Part shown: positions 11,480 through 25,173 of the stretch, piece by piece
Numbering within the stretch: position 1 is the first letter of the stretch
How the letters are laid out: each line of letters begins with the position of its first letter
NCBI RefSeq assembly: GCF_000189635.1
Contig: NW_002476420.1
Coordinates: 472,625-536,624, forward strand
Reading direction: 5' to 3'
DNA from: Tetrahymena thermophila SB210
Lineage: Eukaryota; Ciliophora; Oligohymenophorea; Hymenostomatida; Tetrahymenidae
Length of the DNA stretch: 64,000 nucleotides
Program-made: the position numbers and the translations under genes
The notes under the pieces: model-generated
Seen by the model: the letters and a program-made list of their open reading frames with translations, nothing else
Told to the model about the DNA's origin: nothing
Database searches by the model: none

Positions 11480-13662
11480 ATGCAGCAAGCTTAAGCAGAA
11501 TTTTGTTAAGGAAATTTGCTTTTCTTTCAATAATACCAAAATCCAAACGAATTAGAAAGGCATAATTCTTCTACTAATAATAACATGTATTTAAGCCCAA
11601 ATTTTGTGCCTGCATGTTACAATTAAATCTCGTTGGAGCACAGAGCAGTAAACATTTCATTCCATTTATGCCTTCATTTCCCCCCTTTATTTAGATTAAT
11701 CTTTCTATTTTATCTTTCATTTTTGCAAAATACTATTTTTCTCTTGCTTTTTATCAAGAGAAGAGGACGGACGTATTTTGTTTTGAATCAAAGCAAAACA
11801 CTAACTACAAAATATTAAATAGCGTTAAAACTAAACCTATTTTTAAATAATAGTCACTTTGCGAAAGCTCTGGGAAGATGAGCATTGAGAACGAGCCCAA
11901 TGGGAATCTTTCAAATCAGTAAGTTTTTGTTAAATTTAATTGACACTTTAACAATTTTTCTCATTTTAGCTAACATTTTGATATTCTTATACATAATTTT
12001 CAATCAGGTTAAATTGCTTTGTATTATATCAAAAATTTTCCTTTAAAGCTCTCTAAAAATCAATAAGTTCCCTTTTTAAAAAGTATTTTAAATTATAGTT
12101 TCAACCCTCGCTCGTTAGACAAAAACAATCAAGAGGAGCAGAAAGACTAAAGTGATGCTGACAATTCAGAAGAACATATAAGCTTAGAAAAAAGTTTTGA
12201 AAAAAGCCCAATTTTCAAAAAATTGAACATTGTTTTTAACTTAGATATTATTGATAACTAACTTCATAATTTGCCTTAAAATAATATTTTAGTGGACTAA
12301 GACAAAGACTAAAAACAAGAGCAGTTGACTCAGCAGGAAATACAACAAGTGAATCAATAATAAAGATTACCTCCTCTTACAGAAGAAAAGAGCAGCATTA
12401 TTAGCACATTTCTAAATAATAAAAATTAATAATTCATGCAAAATAAGATTGAAGAAGTAGTTGAATAAGTGTTTAGCTCAGATTAAATTAGTGTTATAAA
12501 TAACTCTAATATAAGTAGAAGCGAAGAGGAAGCTTTTCTTATTAATTAAGCCTAACAAGAAGAGCAAAATACCTTCAATTAATCAATAAAAACGAATAGT
12601 TGCTTTTAAAATTAAAAATAGTAACAACAACAAAAAGAAATTGAGTAGCACAGCGATGATATCAGCAACTTCCATAATATTTATGAAAAAATGAACAGAA
12701 AAAAGATAAAAAATAATAATGAGTAGGCTGCAGTGTAGCTTCAATAAAGGTTGCTGGTTGATGATAAAATCAATAAAAATCCCCGTTATCACTCAGCTCA
12801 TATAAAAGAAGAAAAAAAGTAATCATTGTAAACACAATAAAAAAATTATTAAATTAATTAAATATCTAATTAATAAGACCATACTTTATCTAGTAAACCT
12901 TTTTTAAATAATCCTCTTTTTAGCTCTAATAATTTCTAGTCAATCCAATCAAATCTTCTAAATCCTACTATCGAAATTCCTTCTAAGATTAGCTCAACCC
13001 TTTTTTAAAATTAAAATACTCTTTTTGGAGATAGCCTTAATTATCAAAGAGACCACACCAAAATAATAAATTCTTAGTCCAACAAAACATCACCAAATAA
13101 AATGTATGACCCTTTCACATTCTTGTAAAAGTCACTGGAAATAAATCAAACTCTTTAGTAAAATTTGAATTAAGTCCATTCTATTGAAACGCTAAACTAA
13201 AACACATTTGATTCCTTGAAAGAAAAAGTAGCTCAAAATAATATTTAATATTAGCCTCAATAATAACAAAACAATTTGAATAATTATTAAACAAAAGACT
13301 TATTCGAGCCATATTTAAAGATGTGTAATTTCTACGAACCCAGTGATTAAATAGACTCAAATAACATATTCATCAACCATCAAGAGTATACTGAAATCTA
13401 AGAAAAGCCAAGCAGTTCTAAACAAAGAGCCAATTTCCTTAGTGAAAAAAACAGTGACGAGCAAGACCAAGAAAATTTTAGCGATATAGAAAGTGTTAGC
13501 TCCAATCCAAACAATACAAAAAGTTATATTTCTTCTCAAGACGATATTGATGATTTATTGAGATTAGATGATATAGATCTGAACGATTTTTCAGATGTTT
13601 ACTGCAAATAGCATAATTAAAACAATAGTTAAAATATCGACTAACCATAAGAAAACAAATGA
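11480..13662 (+). CDS. Q/N-rich prion-like protein, 598 aa, three exons
   Basis: Exons 11480-11647, 11854-11918 and 12099-13662; both introns (206 and 180 nt) are GT...TAG and the joins keep one open frame of 599 codons to the TGA. The main exon is strongly enriched in Gln, Asn and Ser with acidic patches near the C-terminus, and has no recognisable domain, signal peptide or membrane span. Such composition is typical of disordered, prion-like proteins, many of them RNA-binding or transcriptional. A shorter product starting at the ATG at 11878 (within exon 2) is possible; the longer model is favoured because the upstream ORF is also Q/N-rich, has an in-frame stop before its ATG (11432), and joins in phase 0 at a good TAG acceptor. 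Function unknown. Confidence 0.75.
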
Positions 13663-14690
13663 AATTTTTTAAATCAATAATTATATAAATAAATAAACCA
13701 ATCAATCAATTAAAAACTATAATAAATAAACTAGTTAATCATATGTTAATATTTTCAATTAATATTTAAATAAACTCTTAATTAAATTAATGAATGATAA
13801 TGATAATTATATCCAATTTACTTACATTAGATCTATTTTATATAAACTAAATTAATAATTATTGTAAAAAAATAAAAAAGTAATAAATATCTGTATACGT
13901 AATATTAGTTAGCAATAAATAAATATGTTCTTATACTTAATCAATTAATTTTAGTTTATAAGATAATTCAACTGTATATAAATATATTAATTATACATAC
14001 CATTTAAATTAGTATATATCTTTTTAAATTAAACTTTTCAAAATTATTTTAAACACATAAAAATTGATAATTTTTTTATATCACTAATCATAAATGATAT
14101 TTAAGATAATTAATTAATTAATGATAAACTTTTAAACAGCAAGATTTTAATAATTAGTTTTGTTAAAATTATATGATGTATTTATTATGTCTGTTTTCTA
14201 TTTTTATGTAACTAATTGATAAAATTTAAAAATAAATATTTTTAATTTGAAAAAATTAAGTTTTACTAAAATTTTAAAAAAATTTCCTTACTAAAAATGT
14301 ATTTTTTTACTGATTATCTTGATACAATGTCACGAAGTATATAAGAATATAATGAAATGATAATATGAATTATTTTCTAATATTTTTTTGCTGGTTGAAT
14401 TAGTTTTTAGTGAGTGTGAAATAAAATAACTTTGTTTTAATTATAATAAAGGTAGAATACTCACAAACAAACAATCAAGCAAGGTAATACAAATAAAGAC
14501 TCATGGAAAATAGTTATTATTATTATTATTATCAAAGTATTTTATTATTTTTATATAGATAAAATTTCAGTATGTAATATATAATTATGAATGAATGAAT
14601 GTATGAATAAATTTATTTTATCTTTTGTGTTTCACTTTAAAATTTGTAGATAGTTAGTTAGTGCTTACTATTTAGTTGTTGGTTCAACTA
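13663..14690. other. Convergent spacer, nothing recognised
   Basis: 3' flanks of the Q/N-rich protein gene and of MND1. AT-rich, with a short TTA run near 14518-14533 and GAAT repeats near 14588-14605. No gene seen. Confidence 0.6.
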
Positions 14691-15672
14691 TCATACATTA
14701 TCGAGATCAGCTGGAATAGAGAAGGCTTTTTCAACTTCTTCATCATCCATAGGAGTTAATTTTTATATGTAAGATTTTAAAGAGAATAAGTTATCAGTCC
14801 ACAGATTAACCTTAGCTTTAAGATCTTCAGTTTACTCCTCTTTATATTTATATATATGATTAACATTATTTTATATATTTTATTTCATATTATTTACCTA
14901 GTTGTTTTAGTCTTTCAGGATCGTATTTCTTGTATTTTTCTAAATCCTTTTCCTTCTTCTTTAAAGTTTCTTACAATTCCTTTAATTTGTTCAGCTATTC
15001 TGTTCGATCATCCTAATTAATTTAATACATTAATTAAACTTTATCATTATTAAATTTTATTTACGCTTGGTTCTTTATCTATAACGGATTTCTCTAGCTC
15101 ATCCTCTAATTCTACCTTTTTTTAATCGCAATCTTTCATTTTTTGTTCTGCTTCAGCTAATCTTAATTTTAACTATTATATAAAAATGGCTATTCAAAGA
15201 ATTCTACTTTTAACTATTGCTTTTAAATATTTCAAAGTAAATTTATTTAGTTTACAATCAAGTAAGTTTGTGAAGGGAGAGACCAGTAAAAGTTAGCAGA
15301 ACCAATTTTATCAGAATCAACAAGTCCATCTGCAATCAAACTCATCAAAACATCCTTTACAGTAGGAAGTACTAATAAAAATTATATTTAATTATAGCAT
15401 CATGCTTGTTTAAGTATTTGAATAAAAAAGCTTATTGTTATTATTTATTACCAATGCCTGCCTTTGTGGAGAATTTTTCAATTTCCTTCAAGTTGTAAAC
15501 TTATTGCTTTAAAAAAAAAATCATTAATATTTCTTGCTACACAATTAGGCATTTTATATATAAAAACCATAGTTATTAAAAAAAATCTTGTATTAGTTAC
15601 AGTTTCATGGAAGACATGGAGCATTTTTTCTCTCTTCTATTCAAGAGTTAAAGGTTTAGTTCTTTTAGCCAT
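14691..15672 (-). CDS. MND1: Meiotic recombination protein MND1, 204 aa, six exons
   Basis: Exons on the minus strand: 15601-15672, 15452-15506, 15256-15371, 15065-15172, 14898-15012 and 14691-14839; introns of 94, 80, 83, 52 and 58 nt join in consistent phase to 205 codons. The protein follows MND1 end to end: N-terminal EKREKMLHVFHET, a winged-helix region with YNLKEIEKF and VLMSLIADGLVDSDKIG, the NFYWSLPS motif, a central coiled coil and the C-terminal LWTDNLFSLKS and FSIPADLDNV. Length equals the human protein (205). MND1 pairs with HOP2 and stimulates DMC1/RAD51 strand invasion during meiosis, so expression should peak in conjugation when the micronucleus is meiotic. It is transcribed divergently from the next gene across about 1 kb. 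Confidence 0.95.
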
Positions 15673-16669
15673 TTCTTAAAAGTGATTAGGTATAAATTGG
15701 TGGTGTCTAATGAATATTTTACTTTACAAAAGCTATTTAGATTATTTTTTGTAATATAATAATTAAATTTTTGCAGAAAATTGTATCTATTGTACTTAAA
15801 TTCAAACACAATCAATATTGGCGTATTTTAGCGCTCTTTTAAAATAGTGATATTTTATCAGATTTATTTTCAAAAAATAACTATTAATCAACCATTTTTA
15901 ATGTTATAAATTATATTTAATTAGGTTTTATATTTATCTTAAGTTAAAGTAAATCAAGTTTTAAAATAAATAAATAATTATTTTTTGCATTGTTAAAAAT
16001 TAATTTATTTCATTGTATTAATTTGTTCGTTCATTTAGCTATTGTTCAATTAATCCAAAGCAAAACAAAGTCAATTAATTCATTTTAATTTCATTTTATG
16101 AAATACTTTTTAAATCAGCTTTAATTCAATGAAACAAACTTGAAGATTCTAAATTATTTTTTGTTTAAATTTTATGATAAATGAAGTCAAATTTCAAATA
16201 TTCTTTGGAATATTAGCATAAACTAAATAGAATTTTTATTTATTTCTAGATAAGATATAAAAAAAAAATAGAATTTGTTTAATCAGCTAAATTTTAAAGG
16301 AAATAAATAAATAATTTAAATTTTTATCTTTTGAAAATATAAATTTGAGTTGAAGATCAAATAAATTAAAAGCAAATATTTATTTGAGCTGTTTAAATTA
16401 TTTTCTTATTTTTAAAATATATTTATTTCATATGATTTAAAGATATTTAAATATTCTATTAATTATTTATTATTTGAATCAAATTTTTAAAGATTTGTTT
16501 ATTTTTTTTAATATATTAATTCCTACTACTGCTGCTATTGCTGGATAAATAAACTGGTTGTTTTTTAACTTAAAAAAAATTTAATGATTAAATCAACTAA
16601 GTTAAATTGATTGATAATATTTTTGAAATTTTGATAATTTCATAAATTATAAAGTGATATTTATTAAAA
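15673..16669. other. Divergent promoter spacer, nothing recognised
   Basis: About 1 kb between the start codons of MND1 (minus) and the CCDC112-like gene (plus). AT-rich; no motif stands out beyond short A/T runs. Confidence 0.6.
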
Positions 16670-19223
16670 ATGATTAATGATGATAAAACTCACATTAAGG
16701 GGAAATCTTATCTATAAGAAACAATTAGAAATTATAAGGTGAATAACAATGATTAGGAATAAGAAGATTAAAATGAGGGTTATTAGCAAGAATAATAATA
16801 AAAAAGTGAAGATGAGGAAGAAGTATAAGACAATCAAGATATTACAGGTAGATATTTGCTTTAAATAAATCAATAGATATTTAAAAATAAATAACTATTT
16901 GACAAAAGATGTTTAGGAATGGAGAGAAATTTATAATCAAATTAGACATGAGCTGTTTGAGCATAATCAAATAAATGTTTTGAAGCTTTTGGCATTAAAC
17001 AAAACTACCAAGTTGAAACATAAGATTATAATGATGAGCAGCGAAGAAGACGAAAATAATTATGATAGATCTCGTGAGAGAGAACTTATTTTTAAGAAAA
17101 TTAAAGCTTTAAAAGTAGAATTGAGAATTTACAAAGAAAATAAACGCAGCAAAAAAGTAAGACCTGAGTAATTGTAGGATTAGATTTAGGTTTTAGAAAA
17201 AAAATTTGATGATTTGAAATTAGAGCAGATGGATATCTTTAATTCGATGGAATCAGAGAAAAGTCAAATCGAAGAATATCTATCAAAAATAGATAAAAAG
17301 ATTAACAACGAAAGTGATTCGGGAGAGGATTCCGATGATGAATCAGAAAATGATAAATTGAAAAGAACCAAGAAGGAAAACTATGGAGATGATTATGATC
17401 AAAAGGGAAAGAAAAAAAGTGAAGCAATAAAGCTAGCTAAAATGCTTAAATAGAATTCGCAGGTGAATTTGTATGAAGTAAATGAAGTGGCAGAAGAATA
17501 TTAGGATGGTAATGAGGTAAAAAATAATTGTAAATAAAGTTTTTAAGAAGGGATATTTATTTTTTTATTTATTTATTTGTTTTATTTAGTAATAAAGTTA
17601 TTATGTAATTTAAATGAATCTTAAATATTTTAAATTATATGAAATGCACTTTTAAAATAGTCTGTTTTAACGAAAAATGGGGGAGTTCACTCATTTGCTA
17701 GAAGTTAACCTACTCAAAATAAGCTAGAAAGCAATAGTTATTAAACTAATTTATAGTTACTGCTAGATACCGATGAAGATGAAGAAGAGGAGTATAGAGA
17801 AATATTAAATTAAGTTGGTGTCAACTATGGAGTAGAAGACCAGTAATAAGATGAAGAGTTAGAAATAGAGAATAAAATTAAAACAAAACTTAAAAAGAAT
17901 AGCTCAAATTAGAATAATAAGATTCCTCCTTTAAGAAAAAATAGCATTAGCAATAAGGAGAATATTGGAAGAGAATAAGATACTAATCATAGAAATACTT
18001 AGCCTTCTTAGAGTAAAAACAGTTTGTCTGACTTTGGCAGTAAAGTTAACTAAAAAGAGACAGTTGATGACTCAGGAAATGAAGATGATCAGAGAGAGTA
18101 AGAGGGAGATGATTATGATCCTGATGAAGATATAATGAGAGATGAATTAAATTTTGCATTGCAGTAGGGTAAGAAACAAAAGAAGTAAAATGAATAGGAG
18201 CAAAATGATATTAAAGAAATTGAAAATTAAATTGAAGATATGGAAAATGACCTTTAAGATTTGAAACTCAACATAGACAAAATCTCGTAGTAAATGAAGA
18301 ATATGGGTGATTAAAGCTTAGGCTGGCTCAAGGAAGATCACCAAGACTTTCTTAGAGTCAAAAGCAAATATAAAAATGAGATCAACAACACAAAATTTAT
18401 AGAGGAATGTGTGAATGTTATTCCTGTTCATGATAAAGAAGAAATCGAAGAACATATTCAACTTTACTTATAATATTCAGCATTGGATTAAGAAAAAAAA
18501 GATGTCTTAAAGAGATATAAACTCATCAAGGATCAAAAAACACAATTAGAAGAAGAGTTAAAATCTAAAAAAGTAAAAATATAAGAGGAAGTGCTCATTT
18601 AAAGAAAACTCAAAAAGACCAGAGAGCAGATCATGGAAGAGCGTCTTAAACAAAAAGATAAAATTATGGTTTGGAAGTAGAATAAACTAAGTTATAAGGA
18701 TAACATCGTATAGCAAGAGTTAGAAGAAAAGAGAATACTTCAGTCTCTTGACAAAGAAAAGAGGATCAGAGATGATAAACTCAAAGAAGAAAGGAAGTAA
18801 CTTATAAAATAATATCAAGAACAGAAGGAATTGGAGAGAAAAAAATTGAGAGAAATGGAAGAATTATAAAAAGAAAAAGAAAAAGTTAAAAAAAAGGTAT
18901 CTCTAACCGAAATAACAAGAATAAAAGCAAAGGAAGAATAGATGGTTAGAAAGAAACAAATTAGAGTACTTGAAAAGAAAATATAAACAAAAGAGGAATC
19001 CATTGATATTTAGCGTATATAATCCATTAATAAAGAAAAGTATTCATACATAGAAAATCGCTTACTTGAATAAACAAAGGCTGCTGAGAGAAGAATAACT
19101 CAAAAGTTTGACAACCAAGGTAAAATTGATAGATTTGGACCTTCTGCTGACTCTTTTGCAGGAAACCCTCTCGGAATAGGTGGCAGATTAAAAGTTCCTT
19201 AATGGAGATCTAACAATGTTTGA
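16670..19223 (+). CDS. CCDC112-like coiled-coil protein, 782 aa, three exons
   Basis: Exons 16670-16847, 16909-17516 and 17661-19223; introns of 61 and 144 nt join in phase to 783 codons. The N-terminal half is acidic, Q/N/E-rich and probably disordered with short helices. From about residue 480 comes a segment beginning WLKEDHQDFLRVKSKY, then a very long charged coiled coil, and the C-terminus ends in a glycine-rich stretch and VPQWRSNNV. The 'E-H-x-x-F-L-R-x-x-x-K-Y' motif, the following coiled coil and the terminal VP-x-W-R are the arrangement I know from CCDC112, a centriole/basal-body associated protein of ciliated eukaryotes. The assignment rests on these motifs from memory; a generic coiled-coil protein is the alternative. 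The gene is divergent from MND1. Confidence 0.75.
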
Positions 19224-20538
19224 CCCTTACTTACTTATTTTCTTATTTATTTATATATATAAATATAATTAAATCTCTTATTTATATAGCTACCTATCTA
19301 CCTACACATAATATCAACTAACAATTCAACAAAATTAAACTAAACATTTTTACATATTTTCTGACCTAACTCTTAAGTAAGTATATTGACAAAGAATCAA
19401 CCAATACTAAATGCAAATCATTAAAAATTAGAACTATTTATAAATTTATGTTTGTATTCATATTTGGTTTATATAAATTTAATAACTAAACTATTTATAG
19501 TAGTTCATTTATCGTAGTTTTTCTACAATTTAATTTATTAATATTTTCATTTCAACAAAAATCTTAAAATTTTTAATTTTATTAATTTAGGATGTTCGTC
19601 AATATATATTTATAATAATTAATGAGAATTTACAATAAATATCTAAAATAAAACAATTCTATTTATTTAATTAATGAGATAAATATATTTTGTTTTTGTA
19701 ATATTTGCAAAACGCATTTATTTTTTTATAAACCTTTTACTTCCTTAATAGTTATTGAAGTTTAATTTTAATGCATATTTGATTAATCCTATTTTTAGTA
19801 ATTGATATAAATATATTTTAAATACAAATTTTAAATTTTTTTTTGTTTACTAAGATTTTCTCAAAAACCTGTTAAATAAAAATGTAAAAAATAATAAATT
19901 TATGAGCAGAGAGAATAGTTAGTTACGAAAGGGAGCGTATTTATTTAATCTTTTAAAACATTTTTTAGCTTAAATTAAGCAAAATGCAATAAAATTTAAA
20001 GTGGATCATATAAGTTGAACTAGAAAGAGAAAGAGTGAGTGTGTCTTAACTTTGGAAATTGAGGATAGCAAAAATTGAAAATTAAATAATTAATTGGCTG
20101 AAAGGAAATACTGATGTGATTTTATTGTAATTTTTTCAGAAATAAAAATTTGTATTGAACTTATTTTCACTAACTACTTAGATGAGAAGTTGATCATATA
20201 GTATCATTTATATGTCCTAATGCATGTATGTATGACTATTAATTGAATATATGTATATATATATCTATTTATTTATTAATCAATGCATGTATGAATAAAA
20301 AATAAATAAATGCTTCTTGATTTGATATAATAATTTTCATAAAAAAAGCTAGGATTTGAATTAATTCAAAAAAACAAACAAATAAACTATAAAAAGAATA
20401 GAGAAAAACTCTTTCAAGGAAATAAGTCTTTATAATCCATATAGTTAGTGTGGTGATAGATAAAAATCAAATAAAGCATTAGAAAACTAGTGAAAACAAT
20501 AAAAAAAGGAAAGAAGAATATAATTAAGACAAGGAGAA
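19224..20538. other. AT-rich spacer, nothing recognised
   Basis: 3' flank of the CCDC112-like gene, then the purine-rich leader of the phosphatase gene (about 20400-20538). TA/TATG dinucleotide-type runs near 20220-20300. No ORF or RNA gene seen. Confidence 0.6.
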
Positions 20539-21414
20539 ATGGGGAGTTATTTATCTTAGCCTGTAAAGACAAAGGAATCTGAAGTGAATTAAAATCAAAA
20601 GTTCTAATATGCTTCAGTTTCTATGTAAGGATGGAGAACAAGTATGGAAGATGCCCATATCAATAATTTAGATATTGACAATAAAGGTACTGCTCTTTTT
20701 GGTGTCTTTGATGGTCATGGTGGTAAAGAAGTTGCCTAATTTGTTGCTTAGAAGTTCCAATCTGAACTAGTCAATAGTAATGAATATAAAAGCGGCAAAT
20801 ATAAAGAAGCTTTAGAACGCACTTTCTTAAAAATGGATGATCTTATTAGGTCAGAAGAAGGTACCTCAGAAATCGATAACCCAAATGCAGGATGCACTGC
20901 TAACGTTGTGCTGATTACAAATGATAAAATTTACTGTGCAAATTGCGGTGATTCTCGTGCAATTGTTTCTGTTAAGGGAACAGCAGTTGCTTTGAGTGAA
21001 GATCATAAGCCTGATGATGACAAAGAAAAGAAACGTATTCAAAAAGCAGGTGGCGAAGTTTTCTAAGGTAGAGTCAATGGAAATCTGAATCTTTCTAGAG
21101 CATTAGGTGATTTAGAATATAAAGTAAATGAAAAAGATTCCAAAAACACTGACCCTAAAGATTTTATAATTACTGCTTTCCCTGACGTTACTGATAGAGA
21201 ATTAAATGCTGATATTGAATTAATTATCCTTGGTTGTGATGGTATTTGGGAATGCCGTTCCAACTAAGCAATAGTGGATACCTTCAAAAATAAATCTGTT
21301 AACTTGAAAGATTAATGTGAAAGATTCCTCGATGAAATCTTAGCTCCTACAACTGCTGGATAAACTAGTGGTCTTGATAATATGAGTATTATTGTTATTA
21401 GAGTTACTCATTGA
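20539..21414 (+). CDS. PP2C-family Ser/Thr protein phosphatase, 291 aa
   Basis: Single exon. All PPM/PP2C landmarks are present in order: [10 protein letters not shown] near residue 35, FGVFDGHGG near 58 (metal-binding Asp and Gly), [46 protein letters not shown] with the second metal-binding Asp, and DNMSIIVI at the end. These Asp residues hold the two Mn/Mg ions that activate water for phosphoester hydrolysis, so the enzyme should be active. The product is close to a minimal catalytic domain. The N-terminus MGSYLS fits an N-myristoylation signal, suggesting membrane or ciliary attachment as in other protist PP2Cs (inference). The Gln residues encoded by TAA/TAG interrupt the ORF under the standard code. 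Confidence 0.95.
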
Positions 21415-24400
21415 AGTAAAGAATTAATTTTATTTAAATTAATTCATTCATTCATTATTTGATCAATTGATTGATTGATTGTTTCTGACTTTCTCATCTT
21501 AAATAAACAATAAAGAAATGAAGTCAAGCTACCAAATTATTAACTAACTAAATAAACAAGCAAGCAAGCAAACAAACCAGCCAGTCAGTGAACAAGCAAA
21601 ATAAACAGCTAACAAATTAATAAATAAATAAAAAATACTAACTTTAAAATAGCTATTATCTAAACCTTCTTTTTAGCTTTCAATAAGTATGATTCAATCA
21701 CCTAAGATGAGTATTTAAACAGCAGATAACATATTAATAAACAAATAAAAACTTTTTAATGCTATTTGTTTGCCTACATATCAATATTTATCTATTATTT
21801 GTAAAAGCACAAATGCTCATATAGATGTTTTTTTTTTAGAATATTAAGCCAACATACAATCAAGCATAAACTAAAGTGCTGGTCCATCCCATCCTATTAT
21901 TATTGTTTTATTAAAGCCAATTCATGAATGCTTAAGAAAAATCAGTTAATCAAATGTTTATAAATTTTTTATCTTATCAATTTTGTAATTTTGTTTTGCA
22001 TAAATACATACAATCTAACCTACCTACCTACCTACCTACCTACCTACCTACCTACATATTGACTCATATCTAGTTTTTTTTCTGAAGATCTCAATTTTTA
22101 TAAAAGATTTATTCTTTCAAATATTTAATCACAAAAACTAAAATCTAATCACAAAAAAAAATAATATCTTAAAGCTTTTTAATAAAAAATACTACACAAA
22201 TAAAATTTCACTTTTACTTTTGCTAAATACCAAAAAGATTTTTTCAAATAGAAGATTTTTCTTCAATTTTTCCTCCTATGAATTTTTTATTTCTTGGCTA
22301 ATATCTTATATATTCTAATAGCAATTAGTTACGGATTATTTTTATCTATCTTAAATTTTGGCACATTTTAAAATGAAAAGATTTTTAGTTTTAAATAGAT
22401 AGTTTTGAAAATATAAATTAAAAAATTAATTAAATTCTAATATCTAAAATTCTAATTCTAATTTTGAAATAAACTATATATTTATGAATTTAACCTAATT
22501 CCAAACAGTCAAAACTTAATTAAATACTAATTCTGCTTTTAAATTCATAATATTTTTTAAGATTTGAGTTGTAGAAATTCAAATTTTTAATCTAAATTTC
22601 TAAACACACAATTTAAATAAAATAGTAAACTTTTTCAGACTTATTTATTTATTTAAATAAGAACTATTATTTTTTAATCAAATAAATCTATTTGATAAAA
22701 GTCAAATTTAAATTTAAAAATGTTTAAATGAGGAATATTAAATATTGCTTTAGTTACTCCTAATATGGTTAATGAAATTCAATTATTAAATGTAGATGAA
22801 ACATAAAAGTTTTTTAGAAGAAAAAATGAATAAATTTATTTAAATTATAAACTTTTACTTTAAAAATATAGCAAAAATAATTTTTTAGTAACATAGATTT
22901 CTTTCTATTAGAATTAGAATAAATAACATTTTTTGTTTAAAATGATATTTATATTTTAGTAATTGCTTATTAATTTAACCTGTAATCTTATCAATATATT
23001 TATAAAGATAGCAGATAAGAACATAATTTTACACGTTTAATTTATTGGTAAATATTTATATTGTAGCTAAAATTGAATTCAAAGCGATCATAATAATATT
23101 ATAACAATAATAACTAAACAGAAGATTTTTTTAATTTAGTTAATAAAATAAAATAATCAATATACTGTAAATATGTACGTATTTATTAATTAATTAGGAA
23201 CAAATTTTATAAGAACTAAACAAAAAATATTTATTATTTTTCTCTAAATAGTATAAAGGTTATGAAAATTTATTAGTGTTAATTTAAGAAAATTTAAAAA
23301 GTAAAAATACAAAATTAAAAATAATTGATATTTTACAGGAGTAAATATTTTTTATCCAAGAACTAAAAACCTCAGTTAAATAAATTTTATATTCTTCACT
23401 CAGGTTTTATGTTTAAATTTTGAGAGATGAGAAGCTTATTATTTAAATAACAAACAATATTTAATTAAAATTAAGCAAAAACTTTTTTTACTCAGATATA
23501 ACTTGATAACGTTGTAAATAAATAAATTTATTTTTTGATTCTTTATTATTTAATTTATTTTATTGATTTAGACTGTTCATGCAAATAAAATTTTAAAGTA
23601 GAATTTGTTAGCTTAAATTATCTTAATACTTATACTTATTGTTTGTTGTTTACATTTTATCAAAACTTTTAATTGGTTGATTTTAAAAAAATTAAAAATA
23701 TTTAATAGTTTTTTAATTAAATTTAAATTTAATCAAATGTAAAAATCTAAAGAAATTTCATGTTTGTTTAAAACACACAAGCTTACATTTTTGAGAACAA
23801 AACAACAACAAAAATAGCATTTATTAATATTCTCTAACCTCAACACAATCTTATTAATATATGAAAAAATAAATTTAAATAGTAAGATTAAATTATTAAA
23901 ACAACGAATAACTAAGAAGAAATTTGAATACTTTGATTTCACTTCAGAAATATTTATTAGTGATTTTATTCATAATTTTATAGAAATCTTTTTCTTGTTT
24001 TTAGTTAAGAGTTTCTCTTTATTTTCTACTTTAAAATAAATTTTTAAATTAAATTTATTGTTATTTGAAAAAAATTAAAATAAATATTTTATGATAACTT
24101 TTGTTTCTAATTATTTTAAATAGTAATTAAATTATTTATTTATTTATTTATTTTATATTTAATAGAATTATTAACTGTTAATTTTGTGCATGATAACTAA
24201 CATAAAATATCTATTAAAAATTCATCATTAAAATATTTCTAACTCTCTTATTTTGATGAAAATTTCCTAACTTGATAGAATTATAAAAAAACCTAGTTTA
24301 ATTTCTTTTTCTTTTCATAAATAAAAGATGAACATTTAATTATTAAATTTACAATTTCTAAATTTTTGCTTTTGAAAAAAAAAATTTATTTTTTATTTTT

Positions 24401-25173
24401 GAGTAATTAAAAATATTATGAAAATTTCTTTAAAGCATTTAAAAACTAAAAATAGATTTTTTATTAAGGAAGCTTTAGATTCAAAAATATTTTCCTTTCC
24501 TAATATATTTTTTAGTGATAAAATTAAACATTCAAAATAAAAATTGAAATAAGAACATATAGATAGATACATAGATTTAAATTCATAATCTAACTGTTAT
24601 TTTTGAGTTTTTGTTTGAATTAGCTTGTATTTAAAATTTTATTGAATATCTGATTTTTTTTTTCCATTTAAAAAATAATATCTACAATATAAAATATTTT
24701 TAGAGAGTTTGAAATTTAATAAATGAATGAATGAATGAAGAATTCATTTTAATTTTTGAAAATAGAATACAAAAATAATTTAATTAATGCTTTCAGAAAT
24801 AATAGAATTGAATTGATCAACAGGTATAAATCATGCATTTTTTTAATTATTTGTGTATATATGCAATTGAATTAGGCAGCTAGTAATTAATTAATTAAGA
24901 AGCTGTGATACACTGAAAGAATTGCAAAGAAGACTTAAAATAAGTAAAGAAAATAAAGATGAAGAGAGAGAAATCGTGAAGAGTAAAAGAAATGAAAAAT
25001 AAGATGGAAGAAAGAAGAAAGAAGAAGAAAAAGTTAATACAAAAAATAATAAAATAAAATAAAGGGCGAGAAGAAGGGAAAAGATAATACATAAAATATC
25101 TAATAATTTCAGAAGAAAAGAATAAAAAAAAGTTAAAATTTTTTTTAAAAGAAGAAGAGATATTTTATTAAAA
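21415..25173. other. Long AT-rich spacer with microsatellites and a polypurine leader
   Basis: About 3.8 kb with no gene I can support. It contains a CTAC tetranucleotide repeat (22018-22054), short GATT and CAAG runs just after the phosphatase gene, and from about 24895 an almost T-free purine-rich stretch leading into the next ATG. That stretch is open in frame with the downstream gene but has no ATG. Confidence 0.6.
22018..22054. repeat. (CTAC)n microsatellite
   Basis: Nine or so perfect CTAC units in intergenic sequence. Confidence 0.95.

Noticed and set aside
15182..15255. Extra tiny MND1 exon inside intron 3 (CAATAGTTAAAA)
   Set aside because: It would need a 35-nt intron and adds residues with no counterpart in MND1; a single 83-nt intron is simpler.
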